Part shown: positions 31,653 to 40,696 of the stretch, in pieces
Layout: every line of letters begins with the position of its first letter
How positions within the stretch are numbered: the first letter of the stretch is position 1
Assembly: GCF_000964465.1 (NCBI RefSeq)
Contig: NZ_BANH01000023.1
Span: 1-52,199 of the forward strand
Source of the DNA: Gluconobacter thailandicus F149-1 = NBRC 100600
GTDB lineage: Bacteria; Pseudomonadota; Alphaproteobacteria; Acetobacterales; Acetobacteraceae
Direction: 5' to 3'
Length of the DNA stretch: 52,199 nucleotides
The notes under the pieces: generated by a model
Seen by the model: the letters and a program-made list of their open reading frames with translations, nothing else
What the model was told of the DNA's origin: nothing
Database searches by the model: none
Translations under genes and position numbers: made by a program

Positions 31653-32791
31653 GATGCCTCATCCGTATAGGAACGATTTTTCCAGCGTACGCCGACGCCT
31701 CTGTGATGGTCGATCGCCGAACCGATGGTTGCTGCCATATAGAAGGCTGCAATCATCGGCAGCGGCAATGCACGCCAGAGAGGAAGCCCGAACCGCCGCA
31801 GGGTTGGTAGAAATGTAGCGCAGGACAGGAGGTAGGTCAGTAGTCCGACTTTTCTCGTGCGTCCTTTGCCGAAAAGGGCCAATCCAATCGGCAGGAGCCA
31901 GATCAGTATCATCCCAAGAATGGTTGCGAGAAGAAGGACGGGCGACTGGCGGAGCTGGACATAAGCCGTCCGGGCAATCATTTCCCAGATATCTTTTGCA
32001 CCCCGATACGGACGGACCGACCAGGCCAGTGCGCTGTGCCCAAGATAGAGACGCCCACCCGAACGTTTGACGTGTGCCGCAAGGGTGCAGTCGTCGATCA
32101 ACGCGCCCCGTATGGCCTCAATGCCACCAATCCGCTCCAGTGCGCGCCGACGGAGTAAAATGGTTCCCCCTGCTGCGCCAGCAATCCTCGAGCGCTCATT
32201 TGCTGTCCACGCAAAGGGATAGAGCATGGCGAAGAAATACACGAAGGCGGGAACCAGAAAGCGCTCTGCTGAACTTTCGCAGTTCAGAGCCACCATTTCG
32301 GATACGAGATCCAGATTGTCTTCACGGGCCTTGGAGAGAAGCGTCGAAAGATGCTTCGGCGCATGCATGATATCTGCATCCGTGAACAGGATGTAGCCAT
32401 AAGGCCCGATATGGCTGAGAGCCTCCTGTGCGCCCTGATTGACTGCCCAGAGCTTGCCACTCCATCCGGCAGGACGCGCCGCGCCGGTCAGTACGGTAAG
32501 CCGTTTCTGTGGGTCAGGCAGAGCGCGGGCCAGATCTCCTGTCCCGTCCGTGCTGTTGTCATCCACCAGGATGACCGACAGTTTCCCGTCATAGTCCTGT
32601 TCAAGCAGAGACGTCAGGCAGGCCTGAATGGACTCAGCTTCGTCCCGTGCGGGCACGACGATTGCAACGTCCGGGGCACAGGGTGGTGGGGAACCAGGCT
32701 TGAGGATCGGTCCACCCTGCCAGAATTTTCCATGGAAGAGCGTCAGATAGATCCAGGCGCCAAGGCTGGTGAGTGCACTTCCGTAGAGCAT
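31649..32791 (-). CDS. hpnB: Hopanoid-associated glycosyltransferase HpnB
   Basis: A 380-residue family 2 glycosyltransferase with a membrane helix at the N-terminus (MLYGSALTSLGAWIYLTLF), the nucleotide-sugar fold (VAIVVPARDEAESI, LVDDNSTDGTGDLA), the DXD-like ILFTDADIMH and two to three C-terminal helices. It is a standard member of hopanoid operons, but its substrate is not established. An upstream ATG at 32821 exists, but the ATG at 32791 overlaps the hpnA stop by one base (TAATG) and gives the usual N-terminus. It overlaps hpnC downstream. Confidence 0.9.
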   Translation of the reverse strand: MLYGSALTSLGAWIYLTLFHGKFWQGGPILKPGSPPPCAPDVAIVVPARDEAESIQACLTSLLEQDYDGKLSVILVDDNSTDGTGDLARALPDPQKRLTVLTGAARPAGWSGKLWAVNQGAQEALSHIGPYGYILFTDADIMHAPKHLSTLLSKAREDNLDLVSEMVALNCESSAERFLVPAFVYFFAMLYPFAWTANERSRIAGAAGGTILLRRRALERIGGIEAIRGALIDDCTLAAHVKRSGGRLYLGHSALAWSVRPYRGAKDIWEMIARTAYVQLRQSPVLLLATILGMILIWLLPIGLALFGKGRTRKVGLLTYLLSCATFLPTLRRFGLPLWRALPLPMIAAFYMAATIGSAIDHHRGVGVRWKNRSYTDEAS

Positions 32792-33786
32792 TATTGCATC
32801 CGTCCATGCAGACGGAACCATGAAATTGCGTCTGCTATGGCGTCCCTCGCAGGTCGGGGCGCATAACCCAGTTCCCTCTGTGCTTTCAGCGACGAGAAGA
32901 ACATCAGTTTCCGGGACATGGCGAGAGTTTCACGCGTCACGCGTGGCTCAATTCCAAAGCCTCGGGCGAGCCATTCGGACACGACCGCCACCGGATAGAG
33001 CCAGGACTGCTTGAGCTTGATGCGGGGTGGTTTGACGCAGGCAATTTCACTGGTGAGGCGGAAAAGATCGCCCAGCATCATGTTTTCCCCGCCGAGAATA
33101 TATTTCTCGCCGATTTTGCCGCGCTCAAGCGCCAGAACATGCCCTTCTGCAACATCATCAACATGCACGATGTTGAGACCTGTCTCCACGTAGGCTGGCA
33201 TCCGGCCGGAGGCACAGTCGAGGATCATCTGGCCTGTCGGGGTGGGTTTAATGTCCCGTGGGCCGATCGGAGTCGAAGGATTGACGATGATCGCGGGAAG
33301 CCCCTTTTCACGGACCAGCTTCAGAACTTCCTGTTCGGCCCGGTATTTAGAGAGCTTGTAGGTCCCTATAACGGTGCTTTCCGTGACGTAGGTTTCTTCG
33401 TCCGCCGGTGTTCCGTCCTTGTTGAGCCCCAGTGCTGCGACGGAAGAGCAGTACACGATTTTTTCCACCCCGGCGTCGAGGGCGGCCAGCATGAGGTTCC
33501 GTGTTCCCTCTACGTTGGCTTTCATCATGACCTCCGGGTCCGGGACCCAGAGTCGGTAGTCAGCCGCAACGTGGAAAAGAATTTTTACGCCTTTAAGCGC
33601 CGCGGGAAGAGTTGAAGGATCGGAGAGGTCTCCGATGACGAGTTCTGCGTCGAGCTCTGCAATGTTGGATCGGTCCGAGTTTTCCCGAACGAACAGGCGC
33701 AGTCGGTGCCCACGTTCCCGGAGCACGCGGGCAACAGCAGAACCGACGAACCCGGTAGCCCCTGTAACGAGTGTGACATCGTTCAT
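32791..33786 (-). CDS. hpnA: Hopanoid-associated sugar epimerase HpnA
   Basis: A 331-residue extended short-chain dehydrogenase of the NAD-dependent epimerase type. It has NAD site VTLVTGATGFVGSAVARVL, the Ser of VYCSSVAALG and the catalytic Tyr-x-x-x-Lys in GTYKLSKYRAEQEV. HpnA is the usual first gene of hopanoid clusters; the exact reaction is not settled. The ATG at 33786 follows AAGGAG at longer than usual spacing. It is divergent from hpnL. Confidence 0.92.
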   Translation of the reverse strand: MNDVTLVTGATGFVGSAVARVLRERGHRLRLFVRENSDRSNIAELDAELVIGDLSDPSTLPAALKGVKILFHVAADYRLWVPDPEVMMKANVEGTRNLMLAALDAGVEKIVYCSSVAALGLNKDGTPADEETYVTESTVIGTYKLSKYRAEQEVLKLVREKGLPAIIVNPSTPIGPRDIKPTPTGQMILDCASGRMPAYVETGLNIVHVDDVAEGHVLALERGKIGEKYILGGENMMLGDLFRLTSEIACVKPPRIKLKQSWLYPVAVVSEWLARGFGIEPRVTRETLAMSRKLMFFSSLKAQRELGYAPRPARDAIADAISWFRLHGRMQ

Positions 33787-33924
33787 GGTGGCAATCTTCT
33801 CCTTGGCTCATCAGCAACAGGTTGAAATTTTTCGGGTACCTTACTGCCGGTGGCTTTCGGGGGAAAGCGTCTGCAAGACTGGAATATTGGAGAACTGTGC
33901 GTTAGAGCGTGTTGCAAACGACAT

Positions 33925-35094
33925 GTGACGAAGACGTTGAAAAAAACTCTCCCTATCATCCTCTCCCTTCTGGGCGTGGCTCTCTTCACATTCATCGCAG
34001 CCAAGGCAGGCATTCATCCTGTCATGGAAGCACTCGGAAAAGTTGGTGTCGGAGGGTTCTTCCTTCTGGTGCTGGCCCAGCTCATTATAGACATCGGACT
34101 CGGGATCGCCTGGAAGGCCTCTGTTCCCCAGATCGGTTTTCTGAGGCTGACCGGTGCGCGTTTGGTGCGTGATGCGGCGGGTGCCTGCCTTCCCTTCTCC
34201 CAACTCGGCGGGATGGTGCTCGGGGTACGGGCAACCCTTGCGGGTCGCAGCGCACAAGCCCTGGATGGAGAGGATCTGCACTGGCCTGAGGGTGTCGCGT
34301 CCAATCTGGTCGATATCACCACTGAGGTTCTGGGACAGATCGCGTTCATTCTGGTCGCAATTCTCTGTCTTGTCGGCCATCAGGGGGCCGCACGGTTCAT
34401 CTGGCCGCTGATGGGCGGCATGGTTCTTCTGTCACTCGGGATTGCAGGGTTTATCTGGACCCAGCATCGCGGTGGTTCGATGATCCGCAAGGCAGCAATG
34501 TTCTTTGGACGCCATATTGCGGCCGACTGGCGCGAGAGTCTGATTGGAAACACGGATATTTTTCAGGCTCGTCTGGAGTCTCTCTGGAGCCGCCCTGATC
34601 GTATTATGATGGGTGCGCTGTCACATTTCATCTGCTGGGTTGGAGGGGCCGCCGCAACGTGGATCGCCCTCACCCTTCTGGGTGCGCATGTCGGCTTTCT
34701 GTCTGCGCTGGCTATCGAAGGCGTGGTGTGTGGTATCATGTCAGCAGGTTTTCTTGTCCCTGCAGCCCTTGGCGTGCAGGAAGCGGCCTATGTTGCCCTT
34801 GGTCTGATTTTTGGAATTGATTCGCAGATCTCGTTAAGTCTGTCCCTCCTGCGCCGTGGAAGGGACATTCTGATTGGTATTCCGGTTCTGCTAGGCTGGC
34901 AGCTCGTTGAAATGAGTCGTCTTCGCAAGGAGAGCGGCCGCGCCACATCATCGCGTGACAAGACCGTAACCTCTGTTCTGAAAAAGACCACGACGTCCGT
35001 CATGTCCGGAAGCAGCAAAAAAGACGGCTCTTCAAGTCGTGATACCGAGGAAAAGGACGACGCCGCATTCGCGACTGCGCCGCGTATTCTCTGA
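33925..35094 (+). CDS. hpnL: Hopanoid-associated membrane protein HpnL
   Basis: An integral membrane protein of the lysylphosphatidylglycerol synthase TM/UPF0104 type (HpnL family), about 389 residues and seven to eight helices, with the family texts DAAGACLPFSQLGGMVLGVRA and GFLVPAALGVQEAAYVALGL. The start is uncertain: the frame opens at GTG 33850, but a GTG at 33925 (KTLKKTLPIILSLLG) leads directly into the first helix as in relatives. The C-terminal 60 residues are hydrophilic, rich in Ser, Thr and Lys. The stop overlaps the tyrA start (TGATG). It is divergent from hpnA. Confidence 0.82.
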   Translation: MTKTLKKTLPIILSLLGVALFTFIAAKAGIHPVMEALGKVGVGGFFLLVLAQLIIDIGLGIAWKASVPQIGFLRLTGARLVRDAAGACLPFSQLGGMVLGVRATLAGRSAQALDGEDLHWPEGVASNLVDITTEVLGQIAFILVAILCLVGHQGAARFIWPLMGGMVLLSLGIAGFIWTQHRGGSMIRKAAMFFGRHIAADWRESLIGNTDIFQARLESLWSRPDRIMMGALSHFICWVGGAAATWIALTLLGAHVGFLSALAIEGVVCGIMSAGFLVPAALGVQEAAYVALGLIFGIDSQISLSLSLLRRGRDILIGIPVLLGWQLVEMSRLRKESGRATSSRDKTVTSVLKKTTTSVMSGSSKKDGSSSRDTEEKDDAAFATAPRIL

Positions 35095-35972
35095 TGGCAC
35101 TGTTTGAATCGCTGGCGGTTGTCGGTCCTGGCCTGATCGGTTCCTCTGTTCTGCGTCGTGCTCGTGAAACGGGTTTGCTGGCAGACACACTGATCGCGGC
35201 TGATATCAGCCCGGCAGTGCTGGATCGCGTTCGTGAACTCAACATCGCGGATGTCGTGACAGACAGCATGGCTGAGGCTGCCCAGGCGGACTGTGTCATG
35301 ATCTGCGTGCCGGTTGGCGCGGTTGAGGCTACTGCCCGCGCTATTCTCCCTTATATGAAACCCGGCTCCATCCTGACGGATGTGGCGTCGGTGCGGGGGA
35401 AGCTTGGTCCTACCATTCAGGCGCTTCTGCCAGAAGGTGTGGAATACGTTCCAGGCCATCCAATGGCAGGTACCGAACACTCAGGGCCGGATGCAGGTTT
35501 TGCCACGCTCTTTGAAAACCGCTGGTCCCTGCTTGTCCCGCCAGAGGGCGCAGATGATCATGCTGTTCAGAAGATCCAGATACTTTGGGAGTTGTGCGGT
35601 GCCAGGACGAAGATCCTGCCCGATGACAAACATGACCGCATCTGCGCCATGGTAAGTCACCTGCCTCATCTGCTGGCATTTACCATTTGTGACACGGCTG
35701 ACAATCTGTCCGAAGAGATCCGGGCGGCCGTGCTTGATTATGCGGCCTCAGGATTTCGGGACTTCACGCGTATTGCTGCGTCGGACCCAGTGATGTGGCG
35801 CGATATTTTTATCGCCAACAAAAACGTTCTTCTGGAAACGCTTGATCGCTTTGTTGCTGATGCTCAGGGTATGGCGCAGGCGATCCGGGAAGGCGATGAA
35901 GCTGCGATTACAGCCCGTATTGAACGCGGGCGCAGGATCAGGCGAACGCTGATTGAAAACCGTCAGGCCTGA
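35094..35972 (+). CDS. tyrA: Prephenate/arogenate dehydrogenase
   Basis: Oxidative decarboxylase of tyrosine synthesis. The 292 residues start with the NAD site LAVVGPGLIGSSVLRRA; further texts are LTDVASVRGKLG, VPGHPMAGTEHSGPDAG (with the catalytic His) and MVSHLPHLLAF. No chorismate mutase domain is fused, so this is the short alphaproteobacterial type, also called tyrC. Substrate choice (prephenate or arogenate) is not visible. It overlaps the end of hpnL by one base and is followed by a strong terminator. Confidence 0.92.
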   Translation: MALFESLAVVGPGLIGSSVLRRARETGLLADTLIAADISPAVLDRVRELNIADVVTDSMAEAAQADCVMICVPVGAVEATARAILPYMKPGSILTDVASVRGKLGPTIQALLPEGVEYVPGHPMAGTEHSGPDAGFATLFENRWSLLVPPEGADDHAVQKIQILWELCGARTKILPDDKHDRICAMVSHLPHLLAFTICDTADNLSEEIRAAVLDYAASGFRDFTRIAASDPVMWRDIFIANKNVLLETLDRFVADAQGMAQAIREGDEAAITARIERGRRIRRTLIENRQA

Positions 35973-35980
35973 CGGTGTAA

Positions 35981-36022
35981 ATTTCTTCCATCCAGCAAAG
36001 GTCTGGATGGAAGAAATATTTT
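35981..36022. terminator. Bidirectional terminator between tyrA and pyk
   Basis: A perfect 15-bp stem, ATTTCTTCCATCCAG (35981-35995) and CTGGATGGAAGAAAT (36003-36017), is followed by ATTTT. It lies in the 54-bp gap between the two convergent genes. Confidence 0.88.
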
Positions 36023-36026
36023 AAAG

Positions 36027-37457
36027 TCAGGCGGTTATGATGCGAAGTGTATTTGTGCTTCCAGCAACGCCGTAAGGTAGGCCAGCCAGAACAATTACAT
36101 GATCGCCGACGCGGCAAAGCTGCATGGAACGCGCCATGGCCGCAGTAGGCTCGGCCAGCTCTTCAATGCTCTGGGCGATGTGTTCTTTTTCCACAACTTG
36201 CGGGAATACACCCCACACAACGCAAAGACGGCGTGCGACTTCCTGATGAGGTGTGACAGCCAGGATCGGGCAATGGGGCCGCTCACGTGCCATGCGTAGC
36301 GCGCCACCGCCACCCTGCGTCCGAACGCCAATGGTCTTCGCGCTCAGAGCAGTACTGACCTGCCAGGCTGCCTGAACGATGGCATCCTGAACGGTGCCTT
36401 CCGGCTTCGGACGGGCGCGATCCATCCGCAGGCGCCACTCGACGTCCTGCTCCACGCGAGAGGCGATGCGGGCCATGATGGAAACAGCTTCAATCGGGTA
36501 CCGCCCTGCGGCGCTCTCGGCGGACAGCATGACAGCATCAGCACCATCATAAACAGCGTTGGAGACGTCTGAAACTTCAGCGCGTGTTGGTGTCGGGCTC
36601 TCGATCATGCTTTCAAGCATCTGCGTTGCCACGATGACAGGACGGCACTGGCGTCGTGCCTCAGCGATGGCGCGCTTCTGGGCAACCGGGACTTCCTCCG
36701 GTGGCAGTTCGACGCCCAGATCACCACGAGCAACCATGATAGCGTCGGACAGGCGTACGATCCGCTCCAGATCTTCCATCGCCTGTGGCTTTTCAAGCTT
36801 CGTGACAATCGCTGCTCGACCCTTGGCGATTTCACGGGCTTCTTCGACGTCTTCGGGTCGCTGCACAAAGGAGAGTGCGATGAAATCAACACCTAGCGAG
36901 AGCGCAAAGTCGAAATCCTTGCGATCCTTCTCCGTCAAGGCTGGAATCGGTAGCGTTACGTCAGGAACATTGACGCCTTTACGTTCGGACAGCTTGCCTC
37001 CGATAACAACTTCCGTCTCAAGCGCGCCTGCCAGAACATTGATCACACGCAGCTTGAGCTTGCCGTCGTCGAGAAGAAGATGGCTCCCCGGCTTGGCAGC
37101 GGAGATGATTTCCGGGTGTGGGAGACAGACGCGGTTTACGTTGCCAGGGGTTTTGTCCAGGTCGAGACGGAAAGGCTTGCCTTCTTCGAGAATGACCGGG
37201 CCATTCTCGAAAACACCAACACGCAGTTTTGGTCCCTGAAGATCCGCCAGAATGGCAAGAGGACGTCCGACTTTTGTTTCAGCGGCGCGGATCGCTGCGT
37301 GACGCTCTCCGTGATCTTCATGGGCCCCATGAGAGAAATTGAGGCGGAAAACGTTTACTCCGGCTTCAGCCAGAGACCGAATCATCTCGGGCGAGGACGA
37401 AGCTGGACCAAGAGTTGCGACGATCCGCGTACGACGATGATGAGAGCTGGATGTCAT
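36027..37457 (-). CDS. pyk: Pyruvate kinase
   Basis: Last step of glycolysis, phosphoenolpyruvate to pyruvate with ATP formation. The 476 residues start RTRIVATLGPASSSPEMI and contain ADLQGPKLRVG, the signature IVTKLEKPQAMEDL (active-site Lys), VARGDLGVELPPEEVP and MLESMIESPTPTRAEVSD. The C-terminal regulatory domain is present. The ATG at 37457 has GGGGACG upstream. The SH3 protein gene lies 25 bp upstream on the same strand and is likely cotranscribed. Confidence 0.97.
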   Translation of the reverse strand: MTSSSHHRRTRIVATLGPASSSPEMIRSLAEAGVNVFRLNFSHGAHEDHGERHAAIRAAETKVGRPLAILADLQGPKLRVGVFENGPVILEEGKPFRLDLDKTPGNVNRVCLPHPEIISAAKPGSHLLLDDGKLKLRVINVLAGALETEVVIGGKLSERKGVNVPDVTLPIPALTEKDRKDFDFALSLGVDFIALSFVQRPEDVEEAREIAKGRAAIVTKLEKPQAMEDLERIVRLSDAIMVARGDLGVELPPEEVPVAQKRAIAEARRQCRPVIVATQMLESMIESPTPTRAEVSDVSNAVYDGADAVMLSAESAAGRYPIEAVSIMARIASRVEQDVEWRLRMDRARPKPEGTVQDAIVQAAWQVSTALSAKTIGVRTQGGGGALRMARERPHCPILAVTPHQEVARRLCVVWGVFPQVVEKEHIAQSIEELAEPTAAMARSMQLCRVGDHVIVLAGLPYGVAGSTNTLRIITA

Positions 37458-37482
37458 GTAGTGGCGTCCCCGCTAGGAAAAA

Positions 37483-38418
37483 TCAGTTGGATTGAATCGT
37501 CTCGCCAGGGAGCAGTCCCCAGAACAGACGACGTGGCAGCCATCCCTCGTAGCCTTTGACGACGACGTGGCACCATTGAGAACTTTGTGGGCAGGCCTTG
37601 ATGTTGCCCACGGTTCCCGGCTGGAGGACAGCGACCACGCTGCTGTCTTCCTCCGGATGGCTCATGAGGAGAACATCACTTTTATGCGCGCGGGCTTCTT
37701 CCTGCGTCGCGACATGACCCAGAACCCGTGCGTCTGCACGGCCAATATGGTCTCCGTCTTTTTCGGAAGCCTCACCGGTTTGTGCTTTTACACCCTCGGG
37801 AGGAAGGCCCGGGATGACGAAGGTGCGGCTGCCATAGAGGGTAGCCTGATGAACCCAGCCCTTCTGCCCATCGGAGTCTTCAACCAGACGCCAGACATCG
37901 AACTCGCGTTCGATTTCAACGGGAAGACCGCGACGGTGATAGACCCAGTCAATCGGATATCGATCACCCGGCCCGCGACGCATATAAACCTTGTCGGCTC
38001 TCAATGCGGCATAACGTGGCAGAGGCAGGCCGGTGTTGCTTCCCTTGTCTGTTGGCGCGTCGGCTGGTGGAGCATCCGGTGACGGCGCTGGCGTCTGGGC
38101 CGCATTGGCGGCAGCAACTCCGGCGGCGCCTGCTGCTGCACCGGCCGCAAGAGGCGCAGCGTGACGCGTGACGGTCGTATGTCGCGCAGCATGATGCGCC
38201 TTTTTGGAAGAACTGGTGGTGTCACCCGTGGGTTTTGAAGGCTTTTTCTTCGCGTGCGCGGCCTTGGCGGCTTTTGCATCGGCCTTGGTCGCATGATCAT
38301 GCTTATGATGGGCCGCTTCTGCGGGGGAAATGACCATCAGGGCCGTTGCAGCCGCGAAAGACAGCAGAAGCTGACGGCAGCGCAGGGTTCGGGACAGAGG
38401 AGTGACAAGCGTTCTCAT
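37483..38418 (-). CDS. Exported SH3-domain protein
   Basis: A 311-residue protein. It has a signal peptide (MRTLVTPLSRTLRCRQLLLSF, then AAATALMVISPAEAA with likely cleavage after AEA). A long low-complexity part follows, rich in Ala, Lys, His and Thr (about 36-135), then two bacterial SH3-like repeats: VYMRRGPGDRYPIDWVYHRR with GWVHQATLYG, and VAVLQPGTVGNI with GYEGWLPRRLFWG. This is the COG3807 type of cell-wall/periplasmic SH3 protein. The frame extends upstream to 38547 but the signal starts at 38418. It lies just upstream of pyk on the same strand. Confidence 0.82.
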   Translation of the reverse strand: MRTLVTPLSRTLRCRQLLLSFAAATALMVISPAEAAHHKHDHATKADAKAAKAAHAKKKPSKPTGDTTSSSKKAHHAARHTTVTRHAAPLAAGAAAGAAGVAAANAAQTPAPSPDAPPADAPTDKGSNTGLPLPRYAALRADKVYMRRGPGDRYPIDWVYHRRGLPVEIEREFDVWRLVEDSDGQKGWVHQATLYGSRTFVIPGLPPEGVKAQTGEASEKDGDHIGRADARVLGHVATQEEARAHKSDVLLMSHPEEDSSVVAVLQPGTVGNIKACPQSSQWCHVVVKGYEGWLPRRLFWGLLPGETIQSN

Positions 38419-38497
38419 GAGCGCATCCCTGCCAAGGGTGGAGAGTTTCGGCAAGCCACCAAATGACGAAAATCGCGATTTGGATACGGGAAATAGG

Positions 38498-38875
38498 TCA
38501 CAGTGCAAGGATTGGTCGGTCTCCGGCCTGTTCCAGAAAAGCGACAATTCCCCGAACGGAAACTGTTTCGCACAGAGTGTCTGGCGTCAGGCCAGTCAAC
38601 GCAAGCCCTGTTTCACACACCATGAGATGTGCTCCGAGTTCCACGACCGCGTCACGAAGATCCCTGAAGCTGGGGACACCTCTGCTGTCGAGCTCAGCAT
38701 CGGATGTGATGTCTTTCAGTCCGGACCAATCTTTGGCAAGAGCGTGCACACTCCTGCCGCCCGCGAAAATCGTCACGGTGCGTCCCAGAGACAATGCGCC
38801 GGCTGCGACGATCAGCGCATAATGAGCGCGCTGCCAGGAATCGTCCGCGAGCGTGATGAACAGAGGCAGCATCAT
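38498..38875 (-). CDS. DsrE-like family protein
   Basis: A 125-residue protein resembling the DsrE/DsrF sulfur-relay fold (MMLPLFITLADDSWQRAHYA, LGRTVTIFAGGRSVHAL, and VVELGAHLMVCETGLAL with a Cys in the expected region). The ATG at 38875 overlaps the stop of the upstream MoeB-like gene as ATGA, so the two are coupled. Members of this fold carry or bind sulfur. The Cys in MVCETGL would be the candidate sulfur carrier, which is inference. The frame extends upstream to 38965 but only inside the neighbour gene. Confidence 0.72.
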   Translation of the reverse strand: MMLPLFITLADDSWQRAHYALIVAAGALSLGRTVTIFAGGRSVHALAKDWSGLKDITSDAELDSRGVPSFRDLRDAVVELGAHLMVCETGLALTGLTPDTLCETVSVRGIVAFLEQAGDRPILAL

Positions 38876-39645
38876 GCGAGATGATCCGAATTGGATTGGT
38901 GAACCGGACAGCTGGGATCTCTCGAAAGCGGAAAGCTTCGAAGACTGCCCCCAAGAGCATCCCACATCATGAAGCGTGTTTCCTTCCTACCCTCAAGGTC
39001 CATGATTTCCCGCATGACTTCCACCGCCATCATGCTTCCCATGACACCCGTCGCAGCACCCAGAACTCCGGATTGACCACAGGTGGGCGCTTCGGTTTCC
39101 GCGGCTTCCGGGAAAAGGCAACGATAGCACGGGCCGCCATACTGAGGCCGGAAAACGGCAAGTTGCCCCGCGAAACCCTGAACAGCTCCCGAAACAAGGG
39201 TCTTTCCATGTCGGACGCATGCATCCGAGACGGCAAGGCGTGTTTCGAAATTATCAGTCCCATCGCAGATGAGATCATATTTTGGGACAAGCTCATCCAA
39301 AGTGTCAGGTGTAGCCCGAATGGCGTGGGTCTGCACCGTGATCAGGGGGTTGATGGCGCGGAGATGGTCCGCGGCAGCATCCACTTTCAGTCGCCCAATG
39401 TCTTCGGTGTTGTACAGAACCTGTCGCTGAAGGTTGCTGAGCTCCAGAATATCGTGATCCATCAGCCCGATATGGCCGATCCCTGAGGCTGCAAGTTGTT
39501 GTGACAGGGGGGCGCCCAACCCTCCGGCGCCAATGACCAGAACGGAGGCATTTTTCAGCCGAGCCTGTCCTGTGCCACCGACCTGAGGAAGCAGGATGTG
39601 GCGGGAATACCGCTCGAGTTCGGCGTCAGAAAAATCAAAGGTCAT
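38872..39645 (-). CDS. MoeB/ThiF-family adenylyltransferase
   Basis: A 257-residue E1-like enzyme that adenylates the C-terminus of a ubiquitin-like sulfur carrier (MoaD or ThiS type). It has the nucleotide site VLVIGAGGLGAPLSQQL, NLQRQVLY, CDGTDNFETRL and a candidate Cys in APTCGQSGVLG. A first zinc pair is PCYRC; the second is CPVH rather than Cys-x-x-Cys. The partner (molybdopterin, thiamine or other) cannot be told, so moeB is not asserted. It is coupled to the DsrE-like gene and divergent from the DUF2939 gene. Confidence 0.9.
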   Translation of the reverse strand: MTFDFSDAELERYSRHILLPQVGGTGQARLKNASVLVIGAGGLGAPLSQQLAASGIGHIGLMDHDILELSNLQRQVLYNTEDIGRLKVDAAADHLRAINPLITVQTHAIRATPDTLDELVPKYDLICDGTDNFETRLAVSDACVRHGKTLVSGAVQGFAGQLAVFRPQYGGPCYRCLFPEAAETEAPTCGQSGVLGAATGVMGSMMAVEVMREIMDLEGRKETRFMMWDALGGSLRSFPLSRDPSCPVHQSNSDHLA

Positions 39646-39743
39646 GGACTTAAGATAATTGCTGACTTTTCAGACGGAAAGACGTTAGATTCAGCATTGT
39701 CCACCTCTTCCCGGATTTTCGGGGCCTGTGCGGAGGCTTGATC

Positions 39744-40274
39744 ATGCAAAGTTCTTTCTGGAAAAAATCTTCCCGGACGCGGCAGGGCCTTGGTGTTGGT
39801 ATCGGCGCGACGCTGGCTGCCTATGCCATTTCGCCGTATCTGGCGCTGTGGGACATTGATCGGGCCATGAAGGGTAATAATCCTGCCCGTCTCGTGCCGC
39901 ACGTGGACTGGACGTCTCTTACCCACTCCCTCAAGGAACAGTTCAAACCGCCGGCGCCGGCATCAGATGATGAGCTTCCGGATTTCGGGAGTTCTTTTGC
40001 AGACAATGCCATATCGAATGCGATTGATACCGAGCTTTCGCCTGGTACGCTGATGACGACAGCCCATCAGCTTATGCCTGCTGGCGGAGCAGTATCTTCT
40101 GGTGGGGGCTGGCCCGTCTGGGGTGGGCTGCACGCGCATTTCGTAAGCCTGAGCAAGTTCGAGGCTCAGGTGGACCAGCCGGGACAGACGCCGTTCGTCC
40201 TGCACATGAAATTCGAGCACTGGGGCTGGAAAATCACGCGCTTTGAACTGCCGCAGTCTGCCCCCCGGTCCTGA
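39744..40274 (+). CDS. DUF2939 family protein
   Basis: A 176-residue protein with one N-terminal membrane helix or signal (GLGVGIGATLAAYAISPYLALWD). It then has the DUF2939-like text ALWDIDRAMKGNNPARLVPHVDWTSL and a C-terminal segment KFEAQVDQPGQTPFVLHMKF. The function of the family is unknown. A TTG at 39738 starts the open frame, but the ATG at 39744 with GGAGG seven bases upstream is better. It is divergent from the MoeB-like gene and convergent with the DUF3126 gene. Confidence 0.78.
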   Translation: MQSSFWKKSSRTRQGLGVGIGATLAAYAISPYLALWDIDRAMKGNNPARLVPHVDWTSLTHSLKEQFKPPAPASDDELPDFGSSFADNAISNAIDTELSPGTLMTTAHQLMPAGGAVSSGGGWPVWGGLHAHFVSLSKFEAQVDQPGQTPFVLHMKFEHWGWKITRFELPQSAPRS

Positions 40275-40283
40275 AAAAGCCGT

Positions 40284-40508
40284 TCAGGCCGGAGGAAGAT
40301 CTTCCTCAAGAACGGTGATGTGAATGGCGTAGGACACTTCGCCTTCATCTTCGTCACGGTGAACCGTGCCGATCACTTCGCCTGCAACGGCGAGTTCAAC
40401 ACTCATTCCCTTACGTGCTGGCTTGGTTACGGTCAGTTTCGGTGAGCCGAGCAGACGCTGCAGTGTCGTCTGGAGGCGTGTCACTTCGGAAGGGGTCATG
40501 TCGGCCAT
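40284..40508 (-). CDS. DUF3126 family protein
   Basis: A 74-residue protein starting MADMTPSEVTRLQTTLQRLL, with the family text VELAVAGEVIGTVHRDEDEG and a short acidic end (ITVLEEDLPPA). DUF3126 proteins are small alphaproteobacterial proteins of unknown function. The ATG at 40508 has AGGAG at the right distance; the upstream frame to 40574 lacks family support. It is convergent with the DUF2939 gene. Confidence 0.85.
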   Translation of the reverse strand: MADMTPSEVTRLQTTLQRLLGSPKLTVTKPARKGMSVELAVAGEVIGTVHRDEDEGEVSYAIHITVLEEDLPPA

Positions 40509-40696
40509 CGGTGGCACTCCTGAGTTTGGCAAGGTCTTGCCCTGTAGCTCATCGTTACCCTGAAAGAAACCCATCTCCCCTACCCTGAATGGGATTCCTG
40601 TTGTAGAAACCGGGCTCTTCCAATCTTTCGCCCTGTTCCCCGACTTTATCCGGAGGTGTAGGGCGGGTCATCCTGACCTTGCGCAAAGGAGACAGA

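Noticed and set aside
38090-38320. Ala/Lys/His-rich repeats in the SH3 protein gene
   Set aside because: They reflect low-complexity protein sequence, not a separate DNA repeat or element.
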